From assembly GCA_019112635.1 (NCBI GenBank), contig DXIX01000017.1:124001-188000 (forward strand): a stretch of 64,000 nt of DNA. The letters run 5' to 3'. The stretch comes from Candidatus Blautia intestinigallinarum. GTDB lineage: Bacteria > Bacillota > Clostridia > Lachnospirales > Lachnospiraceae. The position numbers and the translations under genes were made by a program. Every line of letters starts with the position of its first letter. Within the stretch, counting starts at the first letter, position 1. Positions 1 to 8,369 of this stretch are shown one piece after another. The notes beneath the pieces were generated by a model. The model searched no databases, was not told the origin of the DNA, and saw only the letters and a program-made list of their open reading frames with translations.

Positions 1-314
1 TTGAGGATATGGTTGACTGTCATATCAATGTATGGCAGGGTGTGCTTCCGTCCAATGATGTACCTGCACTGCTGAAACAGCTGAACGGCAGAATGGTTCT
101 GATGGGCGGTCTGGATGCCGGTGCTTTCGATTTTGAAGACTGGACTCCGGAAATGGTTGAGAAAGAAGTTCGCCGTGCGGTGAACGCATGTGATGGACTT
201 CCGGGATACATTCCATGTATCACTTACGGTCTGGCTGAGTCTATCTTCCCAGGTGTGTATGAGGAGATCGATAAGGTGATTGATCAGATCAATCAGGAGA
301 GAGCAGGCCAATAA
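1..314 (+). CDS. Uroporphyrinogen decarboxylase (URO-D) family protein, C-terminal part
   Basis: Only the last ~104 codons are present and the start lies before the window. The reading frame is open from the first full codon. The C-terminal segment (GGLDAGAFDFEDWTPEMV..., then a conserved PCITYG stretch) is typical of the URO-D/methyltransferase MtaA-CmuA superfamily. In Lachnospiraceae such proteins are often corrinoid-linked methyltransferase partners rather than true HemE enzymes, but the catalytic N-terminal half is missing, so the substrate cannot be assigned. A strong terminator follows at 356-402, so the purF-like gene downstream is a separate unit. Confidence 0.72.
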   Translation, partial: EDMVDCHINVWQGVLPSNDVPALLKQLNGRMVLMGGLDAGAFDFEDWTPEMVEKEVRRAVNACDGLPGYIPCITYGLAESIFPGVYEEIDKVIDQINQERAGQ

Positions 315-355
315 TTAGAGTAGCAGATTTCGTTTGTTGAATTCCATAAAAATAT

Positions 356-402
356 AAAAACAGAGCATCTCCAGTCTTCGGATTTGGAGATGTTCTGTTT
401 TT
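356..402 (+). terminator. Rho-independent terminator after URO-D family gene
   Basis: A stem of about 13 pairs (cagagcatctcca with tggagatgttctg, one G-U pair) is closed by a short loop and followed directly by TTTTT. Confidence 0.88.
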
Positions 403-418
403 ACAGGAAAGAAAAGGC

Positions 419-447
419 TTTACTTCTATTTTTATCTTATATATAAT
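419..447 (+). promoter_or_regulatory. Sigma-A promoter for the purF-like gene
   Basis: TTTACT (419-424) and TATAAT (442-447) are separated by 17 bases, 48 bases upstream of the start codon at 495. Confidence 0.75.
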
Positions 448-494
448 AAGACATGGATTTGTTTACACAGATTATATAGATAAGGAGATAAGAC

Positions 495-1910
495 ATGGGT
501 GGAATTTTTGGAGTAGCTTCAAAAGAAGACTGTACATTAGATTTGTTCTTTGGAATTGATTATCACTCTCATCTGGGTACACGCAGAGGTGGAATGGCAG
601 TATATGACAGGGAAAAAGGATTCAACCGTGCAATTCACAATATTGAAAATTCTCCATTTCGAACCAAGTTTGAGCGCGATGTGGAGTCTCTGAAGGGAAC
701 GCTGGGCATCGGCTGTATTTCAGACAATGAGCCGCAGCCATTGATGGTTCAGTCCCATCTGGGAAGTTTTGCGATCACAACTGTGGGAAAAATTAACAAT
801 ATGGAGCAGCTGATTGAGCATTCCTATAAAAACGGCTGTACACATTTCCTGGAGATGAGCGGCGGCAGTGTGAATTCCACAGAGATGGTGGCTTCTCTGA
901 TCAATCAGAAACAGACGCTGGTGGAAGGAATTCAGTACGCGCAGGAATTGATTGACGGGTCTATGACAATTCTGATTATGACTCCGAAGGGGCTGTATGG
1001 AGCCAGAGACCTTATGGGAAGAACTCCTCTGATTCTTGGAAAGAAAGAGAATGCGTACTGTGCTTCTTTTGAGAGTTTTGCTTTCGGAAATCTGGGTTAT
1101 GAGACGGTTCGGGAACTGGGCCCGGGAGAGGTGGTATTTATCACTCCTGAGGGAGATGAGACACTGGTTCAGCCGAGAGATAAAATGAAGATCTGTTCTT
1201 TCCTCTGGGTATACTATGGATATCCAACAGCAACCTATGAGGGCGTGAACGTGGAGGAGATGCGTTATCGGTGTGGAGATATGCTGGCCCGCAGAGATGC
1301 CGGAGATGTCCATCCGGATATTGTGGCTGGAGTTCCGGATTCCGGTATCGCACATGCGGTTGGCTACGCAAACCGTTCCGGAATTCCATTTGCGAGACCT
1401 TTTATCAAATATACCCCAACCTGGCCGAGATCTTTCATGCCCACACAGCAGAGCCAGAGAGAGCTGATTGCCAAGATGAAGCTGCTTCCGGTGCATGAGC
1501 TGATCAAAGGAAAGAGTCTTCTTCTGATCGATGATTCCATCGTGAGAGGTACACAGCTTCGCGGAACAACGGATTTCCTCTATCAGAGCGGAGCGAAGGA
1601 AGTTCACATCCGTCCGGCATGTCCGCCGCTTCTGTACGGATGTAAATACCTGAATTTCTCCAGATCCAAATCGGAGATGGATCTGATTACCAGACGGGTG
1701 ATTCTGAAACGGGAAGGCGAGCTTCACTGTGAAGATAAACTGGAAGATTACGCAAATCCGGATTCTCAGAATTATAAAGAGATGCTGGAGGAGATCCGCA
1801 AGGAACTTCACTTTACTTCCCTGCGTTATCACCGCCTGGATGATATGATAGAGTCCATTGGCATTTCTCCCTGCAAGCTCTGTACTTACTGCTGGAACGG
1901 AAAGGAATAA
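495..1910 (+). CDS. PurF-like amidophosphoribosyltransferase lacking the N-terminal Cys nucleophile
   Basis: The 471-residue protein has the layout of glutamine PRPP amidotransferase (PurF): an N-terminal Ntn-type glutaminase fold (about 1-225) and a C-terminal type I phosphoribosyltransferase with the PRPP loop LLIDDSIVRGTQ (about 343-354). In PurF the residue after the initiator Met is the catalytic Cys (MCGI...). Here the protein begins MGGIFGV, so that nucleophile is Gly. The cysteines that hold the 4Fe-4S cluster in Bacillus PurF seem to be kept (C234, C376/C383, C460, C463). The start is fixed by AAGGAGA just upstream. The protein may use ammonia, may be a regulator, or may act on another phosphoribosyl substrate. 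No other de novo purine genes adjoin it; purB and purA lie 12 kb away. Confidence 0.85.
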   Translation: MGGIFGVASKEDCTLDLFFGIDYHSHLGTRRGGMAVYDREKGFNRAIHNIENSPFRTKFERDVESLKGTLGIGCISDNEPQPLMVQSHLGSFAITTVGKINNMEQLIEHSYKNGCTHFLEMSGGSVNSTEMVASLINQKQTLVEGIQYAQELIDGSMTILIMTPKGLYGARDLMGRTPLILGKKENAYCASFESFAFGNLGYETVRELGPGEVVFITPEGDETLVQPRDKMKICSFLWVYYGYPTATYEGVNVEEMRYRCGDMLARRDAGDVHPDIVAGVPDSGIAHAVGYANRSGIPFARPFIKYTPTWPRSFMPTQQSQRELIAKMKLLPVHELIKGKSLLLIDDSIVRGTQLRGTTDFLYQSGAKEVHIRPACPPLLYGCKYLNFSRSKSEMDLITRRVILKREGELHCEDKLEDYANPDSQNYKEMLEEIRKELHFTSLRYHRLDDMIESIGISPCKLCTYCWNGKE

Positions 1911-1916
1911 AAGGCA

Positions 1917-2651
1917 GTGAGTCAGGTTCGGCTGGACAAATATCTGGCGGATGCGGGCGTGGGAACACGCAGAGAGGTCAAACGCGAGGTGCAGAAAGGA
2001 AAGGTGCAGGTCAATGGCACCGTGGCCAAAGATCCGGGGCAGAAGATAGATCCACTCCTGGATGTGGTGAAATATGGAGAAGAAGTACTTCGGGTGTCGG
2101 AATTCGAGTATTATCTGCTGCATAAACCTTCCGGCTGTGTCAGTGCCACAGAGGATTCCAGACAGAAGACGGTGATGGAGTATGTCCCCTCATCCCGCAG
2201 GGATTTATTCCCTGTGGGACGCCTGGACAAAGACACAGAAGGGCTTCTGCTGATCACCAACGACGGAAAACTGGCCCACGGGCTGCTCTCCCCGGCGCGC
2301 CATGTGGAGAAAACCTATTATGCCGAGGTTCGGGGGCGTATGACTCAGGAGGATGTACAAAAATTTCAGGAAGGCCTGGATATCGGAGAGAAGAAGCTCA
2401 CACTTCCTGCGGTTTTGAATATTCTGGACGTATGTGCCGGGGATGACCAGGAGATATCACGGGTGGAAATTACCATCCGGGAGGGAAAATTTCACCAGAT
2501 CAAGAGAATGGTACAGGCGGTGGGCAAGGAGGTTGTCTATCTTAGGAGGATTTCCATGGGACCGCTGCGTCTGGATGAAAATTTGAAGAGAGGAGAGTGC
2601 CGTCCTCTCAGAAAAGAAGAGATAGAAAAACTGCTGCAGAATCGGAGATGA
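1917..2651 (+). CDS. rRNA pseudouridine synthase, RsuA/RluB family
   Basis: This 244-residue protein isomerises uridine to pseudouridine in ribosomal RNA. An S4 RNA-binding domain (about 2-50: LDKYLADAGVGTRREVK) is followed by the RsuA/RluB catalytic domain with the signature GRLDKDTEGLLLITNDG at about 101-117, where D104 is the expected catalytic Asp. A late HQIKRM motif is also present. It starts with GTG only six bases after the purF-like stop, so the two genes are probably co-transcribed. RluB (23S) and RsuA (16S) are hard to separate by eye; Firmicute members of this type are usually RluB. Confidence 0.9.
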   Translation: MSQVRLDKYLADAGVGTRREVKREVQKGKVQVNGTVAKDPGQKIDPLLDVVKYGEEVLRVSEFEYYLLHKPSGCVSATEDSRQKTVMEYVPSSRRDLFPVGRLDKDTEGLLLITNDGKLAHGLLSPARHVEKTYYAEVRGRMTQEDVQKFQEGLDIGEKKLTLPAVLNILDVCAGDDQEISRVEITIREGKFHQIKRMVQAVGKEVVYLRRISMGPLRLDENLKRGECRPLRKEEIEKLLQNRR

Positions 2652-2667
2652 TTTCTGCAGCAGTTTT
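2626..2667 (+). terminator. Terminator overlapping the end of the pseudouridine synthase gene
   Basis: The arms gaaaaactgctgcaga and tctgcagcagttttt flank the stop codon (2649-2651) in the loop. The T run lies on the plus strand and the matching A run gives a T run on the minus strand, so it may also end the convergent YitT gene. Confidence 0.8.
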
Positions 2668-2671
2668 TGTG

Positions 2672-3544
2672 TTAATAATCGGTTTTGTGATAGAAACGGC
2701 CATTGATGTAATCTGTCTTAATGATGTTGATGAATGCGCTGGGATCGGCATTTTTCACTTTTTTGATCAGAAGCTTGGCTTCCTCTCTGGAGACCACAGA
2801 GTACAGGAGAGTCAGATCATCCTGGCTGTAGCAGCCTTTTCCGGCAAATTGTGTGGCGCTGTGGTGAGTGAAATTCTTGATCTCTGCATAGACCTCTTCC
2901 GGATGTCTGGTGACAATGAAAAGCGTGTGCTTTTTGTATCTCTGGTGAAGCATCTGTATGGTCTGAGTACAGGTAAACTGGAAAATAATGGAATAAAGAG
3001 CTGCATCCCAGCCAAACAGAAGACCGGCGATGGTCAGCACCACTGCGTTCCCCATTAAGATATAATTCCAGATATCCCGGCCCCGCCGTTCCGAAATCAG
3101 GATAGCGATGAAATCGGTTCCGCCGCCTGAGGTGTTGCCGATCAGGCACAGGCTGCATGCCAGACCGTTAATCAGTCCGCCAAAGATACTGATAAGCAGA
3201 GGATCGTAAGTGATTGGCTGGCTGGGAATCAAGTCCGTCAGTACACTGGTGAGAACGACCACACAGCAGGAGCTGACGGTGAATTTCGGACCAAGATATT
3301 TGAAACTGATGCAGGCGGGCACGGCGTTCAAAGGCAGATTGATTAAAGTAAAAGGAATGGCCACGCCAAAGAACTGGGATCCGATCTGCTGAATCAATAG
3401 GGTCACGCCGTTAAATCCACTGGGGTACAGGTTCCCGGCCCGCACGAAAGTCTTGATATTCACGGCAAAGATAACCGCTGCGATGATGGCGCAGCTCATT
3501 CGGCGAATCTCATGCCGCGGATTGATAGAAATATCCCTCATCAT
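2672..3544 (-). CDS. YitT family membrane protein (DUF161 + DUF2179)
   Basis: The 290-residue protein has about five hydrophobic segments in residues 15-200, with a glycine-rich loop GNTSGGGTDF, and a soluble C-terminal DUF2179 domain (about 205-285) carrying a TRHPEEV segment. This is the standard YitT layout. The function of the family is not established; transport or sensing has been suggested. The start is supported by GGAGGGG about seven bases upstream. It is convergent with the pseudouridine synthase and shares its terminator. Confidence 0.88.
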   Translation of the reverse strand: MMRDISINPRHEIRRMSCAIIAAVIFAVNIKTFVRAGNLYPSGFNGVTLLIQQIGSQFFGVAIPFTLINLPLNAVPACISFKYLGPKFTVSSCCVVVLTSVLTDLIPSQPITYDPLLISIFGGLINGLACSLCLIGNTSGGGTDFIAILISERRGRDIWNYILMGNAVVLTIAGLLFGWDAALYSIIFQFTCTQTIQMLHQRYKKHTLFIVTRHPEEVYAEIKNFTHHSATQFAGKGCYSQDDLTLLYSVVSREEAKLLIKKVKNADPSAFINIIKTDYINGRFYHKTDY

Positions 3545-3584
3545 ATTTTTTCCCCTCCACGAAAGAAAAATTAATCTTACTATC

Positions 3585-3613
3585 AGAATACACCAGGGTA
3601 TGGGGCTTGTCCA
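3585..3613 (-). promoter_or_regulatory. Probable promoter of the YitT gene
   Basis: Read on the minus strand: TGGACA, 17 bases, TATTCT, ending 40 bases before the start codon. Each hexamer has one or two mismatches to consensus. Confidence 0.45.
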
Positions 3614-3631
3614 TAAATTTTTGAGTGAAAT

Positions 3632-4732
3632 TTATGAATTTAAAATTTCTCGGAAAGCAGCAAGCAGACGGTCGTTCTGTTCCGGGAGCATGATGCAGAA
3701 ACGGAAGTAGGACTCATCCAGGAACGGGAAGGTGGAACAGTTGCGGATCATCATTTTCTGGCGGATACAATGTTCAAAAAGCTTCTGGGCATCCATGCCA
3801 GGCTGCAGAATTTTAGCCAGAAGAAAGTTGCTGCATCCCGGATAGACTTTCAGTGATTTCCAGGAAGAAAGTTCTAAAAAGAGACGCTCTCTTTCTTCAT
3901 GAATCAGCGCCTTCGTCTTTTGGATATACTCCTGGTCACGGAACATAAAATGTCCGGCAAGTTCTGCCAGGCTGTTCACTGACCAGGGATCTTTTTTCTG
4001 GTTGATTTTCTGGAGAAGATCCAGATTTCCTGTGATGGCATAACCCAGGCGCAGCCCCGAGCAGGCGAAGAACTTTGAAGTGCCGCGCAGGATGATCAGA
4101 TTCGTGTAATAGGTAGTGAGAGGAGCCGCAAAGATCTGCTGGGGCTCCGGGGCGAATTCCACATAAGTCTCATCTACCATGACGAAGATTCCATATTGAA
4201 GGCAGGCATCCAGAATTTTACGCATCTGCTTTTGAGTGATGGCTGTCGAGGTGGGATTGTTGGGATTGCAGAGAACCAGAAGATCCAGGTCATCGTGGAG
4301 CTGAGCGCACAGCTCTTCTGTGTCGATTTGAAAATCGCGGTCTTCACGCAGCGGGTAGTACAGACTGGTACCGCCGCACAGAGCGATATCCCGTTCATAT
4401 TCTGAGTAGGTGGGACCGAGAATCAAAGCTTTCTTCGGAGAGAGTGTTTGGATAAAATGGGAAATCAGCTCGGTAGAGCCATTCCCCACCAGAACATGAT
4501 CCGCCTGTGTGTCTGTGTACCGGGCAATTTCCTGGCGAAGCCGGGTGTATTCACGATCCGGATATCCGGTGATCACATCCAGGTGTGAGGCCAGGTGGGC
4601 TCTCAGATTCGGGGAGAGTCCCAGAGGATTGACATTGGCACTGTAGCTGGTGATCTCCTCTTTTCGGATGCCATAGACTTGCTCTATTTTTTCTAAATCA
4701 CTTCCGTGAAAATGGTCTTTGTGTGTTAACAT
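3632..4732 (-). CDS. PLP aminotransferase, CobD/HisC-like (fold type I)
   Basis: The 366-residue enzyme belongs to the class I/II aminotransferases. The opening HGSDLEKIEQVYG...SANVNPLG resembles L-threonine-O-3-phosphate decarboxylase (CobD) more than histidinol-phosphate aminotransferase. Key residues visible are the NPNNP motif (156-160), VDETYVEF (from 186) and the PLP lysine in RGTSKFF (K220), followed by the phosphate-binding GLRLGY. No cobalamin or histidine genes lie nearby, so the substrate is open. It is divergent from the DUF5717 operon, with the two promoters about 70 bases apart. Confidence 0.82.
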   Translation of the reverse strand: MLTHKDHFHGSDLEKIEQVYGIRKEEITSYSANVNPLGLSPNLRAHLASHLDVITGYPDREYTRLRQEIARYTDTQADHVLVGNGSTELISHFIQTLSPKKALILGPTYSEYERDIALCGGTSLYYPLREDRDFQIDTEELCAQLHDDLDLLVLCNPNNPTSTAITQKQMRKILDACLQYGIFVMVDETYVEFAPEPQQIFAAPLTTYYTNLIILRGTSKFFACSGLRLGYAITGNLDLLQKINQKKDPWSVNSLAELAGHFMFRDQEYIQKTKALIHEERERLFLELSSWKSLKVYPGCSNFLLAKILQPGMDAQKLFEHCIRQKMMIRNCSTFPFLDESYFRFCIMLPEQNDRLLAAFREILNS

Positions 4733-4752
4733 GGTTTTTCAGACTCCTTTTG

Positions 4753-4781
4753 TTGCACAGCTTTCGTTTGTAGTGTATAAT
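4753..4781 (+). promoter_or_regulatory. Promoter of the DUF5717-DUF5716-TPR operon
   Basis: TTGCAC (4753-4758), 17 bases, TATAAT (4776-4781), about 50 bases before the first gene. A vegetative sigma-A type site, so the operon is probably expressed in growing cells. Confidence 0.75.
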
Positions 4782-4784
4782 TCG

Positions 4785-4812
4785 ATTATAGTGTTTCGAA
4801 AAAAATAGTCAA
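4785..4812 (-). promoter_or_regulatory. Promoter of the CobD/HisC-like gene
   Basis: On the minus strand TTGACT and TATAAT are spaced by 16 bases. It lies back to back with the promoter at 4753-4781, so the two polymerase sites almost overlap. Confidence 0.75.
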
Positions 4813-4831
4813 GAACAATAGAGGTTAAACT

Positions 4832-7800
4832 TTGAAAAGAAGAGTAGAACAAATGATAAACGGAAAATTTGAATATAAGGTGCCCAAACTGCTCCTGTCG
4901 GTGGATAAAATTCAGGTAAAGACTCTGTGTGGAAAGAACTGCCAGAGGGAGATTTATCTGGGAACAGAGGAAAACCAGAAGGTTCAGGGCTATGTCAGCT
5001 CTTCTCACCGCCGTCTGATTCCGGAAGTATCTCAGTTTTCCGGGACAACGGTCAGAATTTCGTGTGGAATTGATGTGGAAGGTATGAACCCGGGAGAGAG
5101 TTTTCAGGGAAATCTGTGTTTCCTGACTAATTTCGGGGAATACCAGGTTCCGTTTTATGTTGAAATAGAAAAAGTTCCTGTGACAAGTACCAGCGGTCAG
5201 ATTGCATCCCTGGAGGCATTTGCCCAGCTGGCGAGAAAAGACTTCAGAGAAGCTTTTCGGCTGTTTACTTCAGATGGCTTTCGTTCGATTATGCAGGGAG
5301 CGCCCAGGAAGGAGAGGGCTCTTTATCTTGGAATGACTCATAATCCGGTAACTTATCAGCATTTGGAGGAGTTTCTGATCGGTGCAGGGCAGAAAGAACC
5401 GGTGCAGATCACATGGAAGGAGGATCAGGCCTCCTTTTATCAGGTGAAGGAATCCAGAAGTGAATCCTTTCAGATTCAGAGAAGCGGCTGGGGATTTCTT
5501 CGTCTGGAAGTGGAGACCAGGGGAGATTTTCTAAGTGTCTCCAAACATGTGATCCGGGAGGAAGATTTCATCGGGAGTATCTATCAGGTTGACTATGTGA
5601 TTCATGAGTCGTATCTGGGAAAAGGGAAAAATTTCGGAGAAATTCTGGTTAAGAGTCCTTACAGGACGTTCGTCTACCAGGTGATGGCTTCCAGAAATCA
5701 GGAGATTCAGGTCAATGTGGCTGTACTGGAAAAGAAAAAGAAAGTCGAGCTGGCGAAAGGTCTTCTGGATTTGAAGACAAAGAAGACGGATTACCGTCAG
5801 TGGGCAGAAAATACCAGGCAGATACTCCGGGAATTAAAGGAAGCTGGCTGTGACTATCCGGAATATCAGATGTGCGAGGCATTTCTTCACTATCAGGATG
5901 AGGAGACGGCGCAGGCACAGGCGATTTTGCGAAAATATGAGAATAAATCGTTTACGAGAAAGGACCTGGAGTTTGCGGGAATTTATCTGTACTTAAGCAA
6001 GATGACAGGTCTGATTGGCGCGAAGAAGAACATTTCTTCCAAAATCCGCAGTTTTTATAATCAGAAACCGGACAGTTTTCTGTTGCTCTGGACGCTGCTG
6101 CAGACAGATGAGGAAATCAAAAGATCTCCGTCAAAGGCGCTGTTCATGTTGGAAGAGCAGTATGACAGAGGGTGCCGGAATCCGTTTTTATATCTTGAGG
6201 CCTGGCAGATGGTGACAGAAGATATTTCTCTCCTTCGCCGGCTTAGTGGATTTTGGGTGCAGGTATTTTTGTTTGCGGGAAAACGAAGTCTTCTGACGGA
6301 GGAACTTTCCATGCGTCTGGCTTACCTGTCTGGTTATGAAAAAAGGTTTTCCAGAAGTCTTTACATGGCCCTGTGCAAGGCTTATGAGCAGTTCCCTTCA
6401 GATGATACGCTGGAGGCAGTCTGCAAACATATTATGAAAGGAAATCCCAGAAAGAGAGAGTTCTTCCCCTGGTTTTCCCTGGCGGTGGAACATGGACTTC
6501 GTCTGACTCGTCTGTATGAATACTATGCGGAGACTATGGACTGTTCTTATCAGAGAGAACTTCCGAGAACTCTGAAAATGTATTTTTCCTATAATAATAC
6601 CCTGGGAAGCCAGAAGCGGGCATATATCTATGCCAACATTGTTCAGAACAAAGAGAAAGATGTTCTGGATTATGAAAATTATGAAAAGATCATCCGTTCT
6701 TTTGGAAAAGAAAAAATTATTGAGGGAAAGATTAACGAAGATTACGCGGCAATTTATCAGGAATTTCTCTCAAATCCTGCGAGCGAGCAGGAGGCAGAGA
6801 ACCTGGCGCAGCAGATTTTTACCTGCCGTCTGTACTGTGATGATCCGAAAGTTCGAAATGTGATTGTGCGGCATAGCCAGTTTAAGACAGAAGATGTCTA
6901 TCCCTGTACAGAAGGGGTGGCTTACCCGAAAATCTATACCAAGGATGCGGTGATTCTCTTTGAAGATGACAGACAGAGAAGATATGCGAAGACGGTGGAA
7001 TATAACCTGACCAGGCTGATGGATGAAAAGGAACTGGTGAAAAAGTGCAGAGCTTATCCGGTGAAGGTGCCGGGATTTTTGCTCCATGTGGCAGAGCATG
7101 AGAACGTGGACCGGGAGAATCTGAACATTTATCAGCAGCTTTTGGATTCCCCGGCGTTTACAGAAGAATATAAGGTGCAGCTGCGCCGCAAAATGCTGGA
7201 ATACTATTCTGAACATGCCCAGGGAGAAGATCTGGATGATTACCTGGGACAGGTGGATCTTCCCAAGTTTGCAAGTGTGGACAAAAAGACACTGATGGAG
7301 ATCATGATTGCCAGGGGTATGTTTACGAGAGCCTACGAGGTACTGTGCAGTTACGGATACGAAGGAATCCAACTGGAAAGTCTGGTAAAACTATGCAGCC
7401 GGATGATTCAGCTGCGGGATATGGAAGAGGAAGATGAGTTGACTTCTCTGGCCTCCTATGTCTTTGAGCAGGGAAAATATGATGAGGTGATTCTCACATA
7501 TCTGATCTATTATTTTATGGGACCGTTGGATGAATTTTTGAAGCTTTGGACATGCGCGCGGGATTTTCAGGCGGATACGTATGAACTGGATGAGAAGATT
7601 CTCCAGCTTCTGATGTTGGTGTGGGATTACCGGACCCAAGGGGCACAAGTGCTGCAGGATTACATTTCGCAGCGGGGAAAAGAAAGGTTGATTCTTGCGT
7701 ATCTGAATTTCTGTGCCTATGGATATTTCATGAAGGGAAAGGCACTGGATCCATTTTTGGCGGAATGCTTCTACACCGCTTACCGCCGGGGATGGAATCT

Positions 7801-8365
7801 GGATATGGTCTGCATGCTGAGTCTGTTTCAGCTCTATGCGCATAAGGAGGACAGAACAGATGAGGAAGAAGCAATGCTGAGAGATTTGCTGAAACTGTGT
7901 GCGGAACACCAGTACCGTTTTCAATTCTTTGAACAGCTTCCGAAATCCATGAGAAGCCCTTATCAGCTGGATGATAAGGTGTTTGCGGAATGCAGGACAG
8001 ATAAAGATGCAAAAGTAACTCTGTACTATGCCCTGGATCAGGGACTGGACAGACCTTTGAAATATAAAAGTGAACCGATCAAAGCAGGATATGAAGGAGT
8101 TTTCGTGAAAACCTTCACTCTGTTTTACGGGGAAGTTCTTCACTACTATTTCGGGATCGAGACCGAGGAGGGATTGCGAAACACGGAGGAGAGAACGCTG
8201 ACTGTGCAGAATGTGGAATCTGACGGGCAGAGTAAATATCAGCTTCTGAACCAGATGCTGGCTGCCAGGGTGCAGGGAAGAAGAGATGAGGCAGCTGATA
8301 AGATGAGGAAATATCTGCAGCAGGAAGATTTTGTGAAGAAAATGTACCAGATAGAGAAGGAATAG
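4832..8365 (+). CDS. Very large DUF5717-type protein, putative helical-repeat scaffold
   Basis: The 1177-residue soluble protein has no signal peptide or membrane segment. Residues ~1-110 look like a beta-sandwich (alternating strands around KVPKLLLSVDKI and GEYQVPFYVEIE), a second beta-rich stretch lies at ~180-300, and ~315-1010 is almost all helical with TPR-like pairs rich in Tyr, Leu and Glu. The last 170 residues are again partly beta. I recognise the general family as DUF5717 of Lachnospiraceae; no function is known. The TTG start at 4832 has AGAGG eight bases upstream; ATG at 4853 is an alternative. The next gene begins four bases after the stop, so translation is probably coupled. 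Its size and repeat content suggest a scaffold or client-binding partner for the Hsp70-like protein that follows. Confidence 0.75.
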   Translation: MKRRVEQMINGKFEYKVPKLLLSVDKIQVKTLCGKNCQREIYLGTEENQKVQGYVSSSHRRLIPEVSQFSGTTVRISCGIDVEGMNPGESFQGNLCFLTNFGEYQVPFYVEIEKVPVTSTSGQIASLEAFAQLARKDFREAFRLFTSDGFRSIMQGAPRKERALYLGMTHNPVTYQHLEEFLIGAGQKEPVQITWKEDQASFYQVKESRSESFQIQRSGWGFLRLEVETRGDFLSVSKHVIREEDFIGSIYQVDYVIHESYLGKGKNFGEILVKSPYRTFVYQVMASRNQEIQVNVAVLEKKKKVELAKGLLDLKTKKTDYRQWAENTRQILRELKEAGCDYPEYQMCEAFLHYQDEETAQAQAILRKYENKSFTRKDLEFAGIYLYLSKMTGLIGAKKNISSKIRSFYNQKPDSFLLLWTLLQTDEEIKRSPSKALFMLEEQYDRGCRNPFLYLEAWQMVTEDISLLRRLSGFWVQVFLFAGKRSLLTEELSMRLAYLSGYEKRFSRSLYMALCKAYEQFPSDDTLEAVCKHIMKGNPRKREFFPWFSLAVEHGLRLTRLYEYYAETMDCSYQRELPRTLKMYFSYNNTLGSQKRAYIYANIVQNKEKDVLDYENYEKIIRSFGKEKIIEGKINEDYAAIYQEFLSNPASEQEAENLAQQIFTCRLYCDDPKVRNVIVRHSQFKTEDVYPCTEGVAYPKIYTKDAVILFEDDRQRRYAKTVEYNLTRLMDEKELVKKCRAYPVKVPGFLLHVAEHENVDRENLNIYQQLLDSPAFTEEYKVQLRRKMLEYYSEHAQGEDLDDYLGQVDLPKFASVDKKTLMEIMIARGMFTRAYEVLCSYGYEGIQLESLVKLCSRMIQLRDMEEEDELTSLASYVFEQGKYDEVILTYLIYYFMGPLDEFLKLWTCARDFQADTYELDEKILQLLMLVWDYRTQGAQVLQDYISQRGKERLILAYLNFCAYGYFMKGKALDPFLAECFYTAYRRGWNLDMVCMLSLFQLYAHKEDRTDEEEAMLRDLLKLCAEHQYRFQFFEQLPKSMRSPYQLDDKVFAECRTDKDAKVTLYYALDQGLDRPLKYKSEPIKAGYEGVFVKTFTLFYGEVLHYYFGIETEEGLRNTEERTLTVQNVESDGQSKYQLLNQMLAARVQGRRDEAADKMRKYLQQEDFVKKMYQIEKE

Positions 8366-8369
8366 AAGT

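Noticed and set aside
720-2123. Long open frame (467 codons) on the minus strand opposite the purF-like gene
   Set aside because: It is the antisense shadow of a clear family gene, has no ribosome site and a composition (many His, Ser, Leu) typical of reverse frames.
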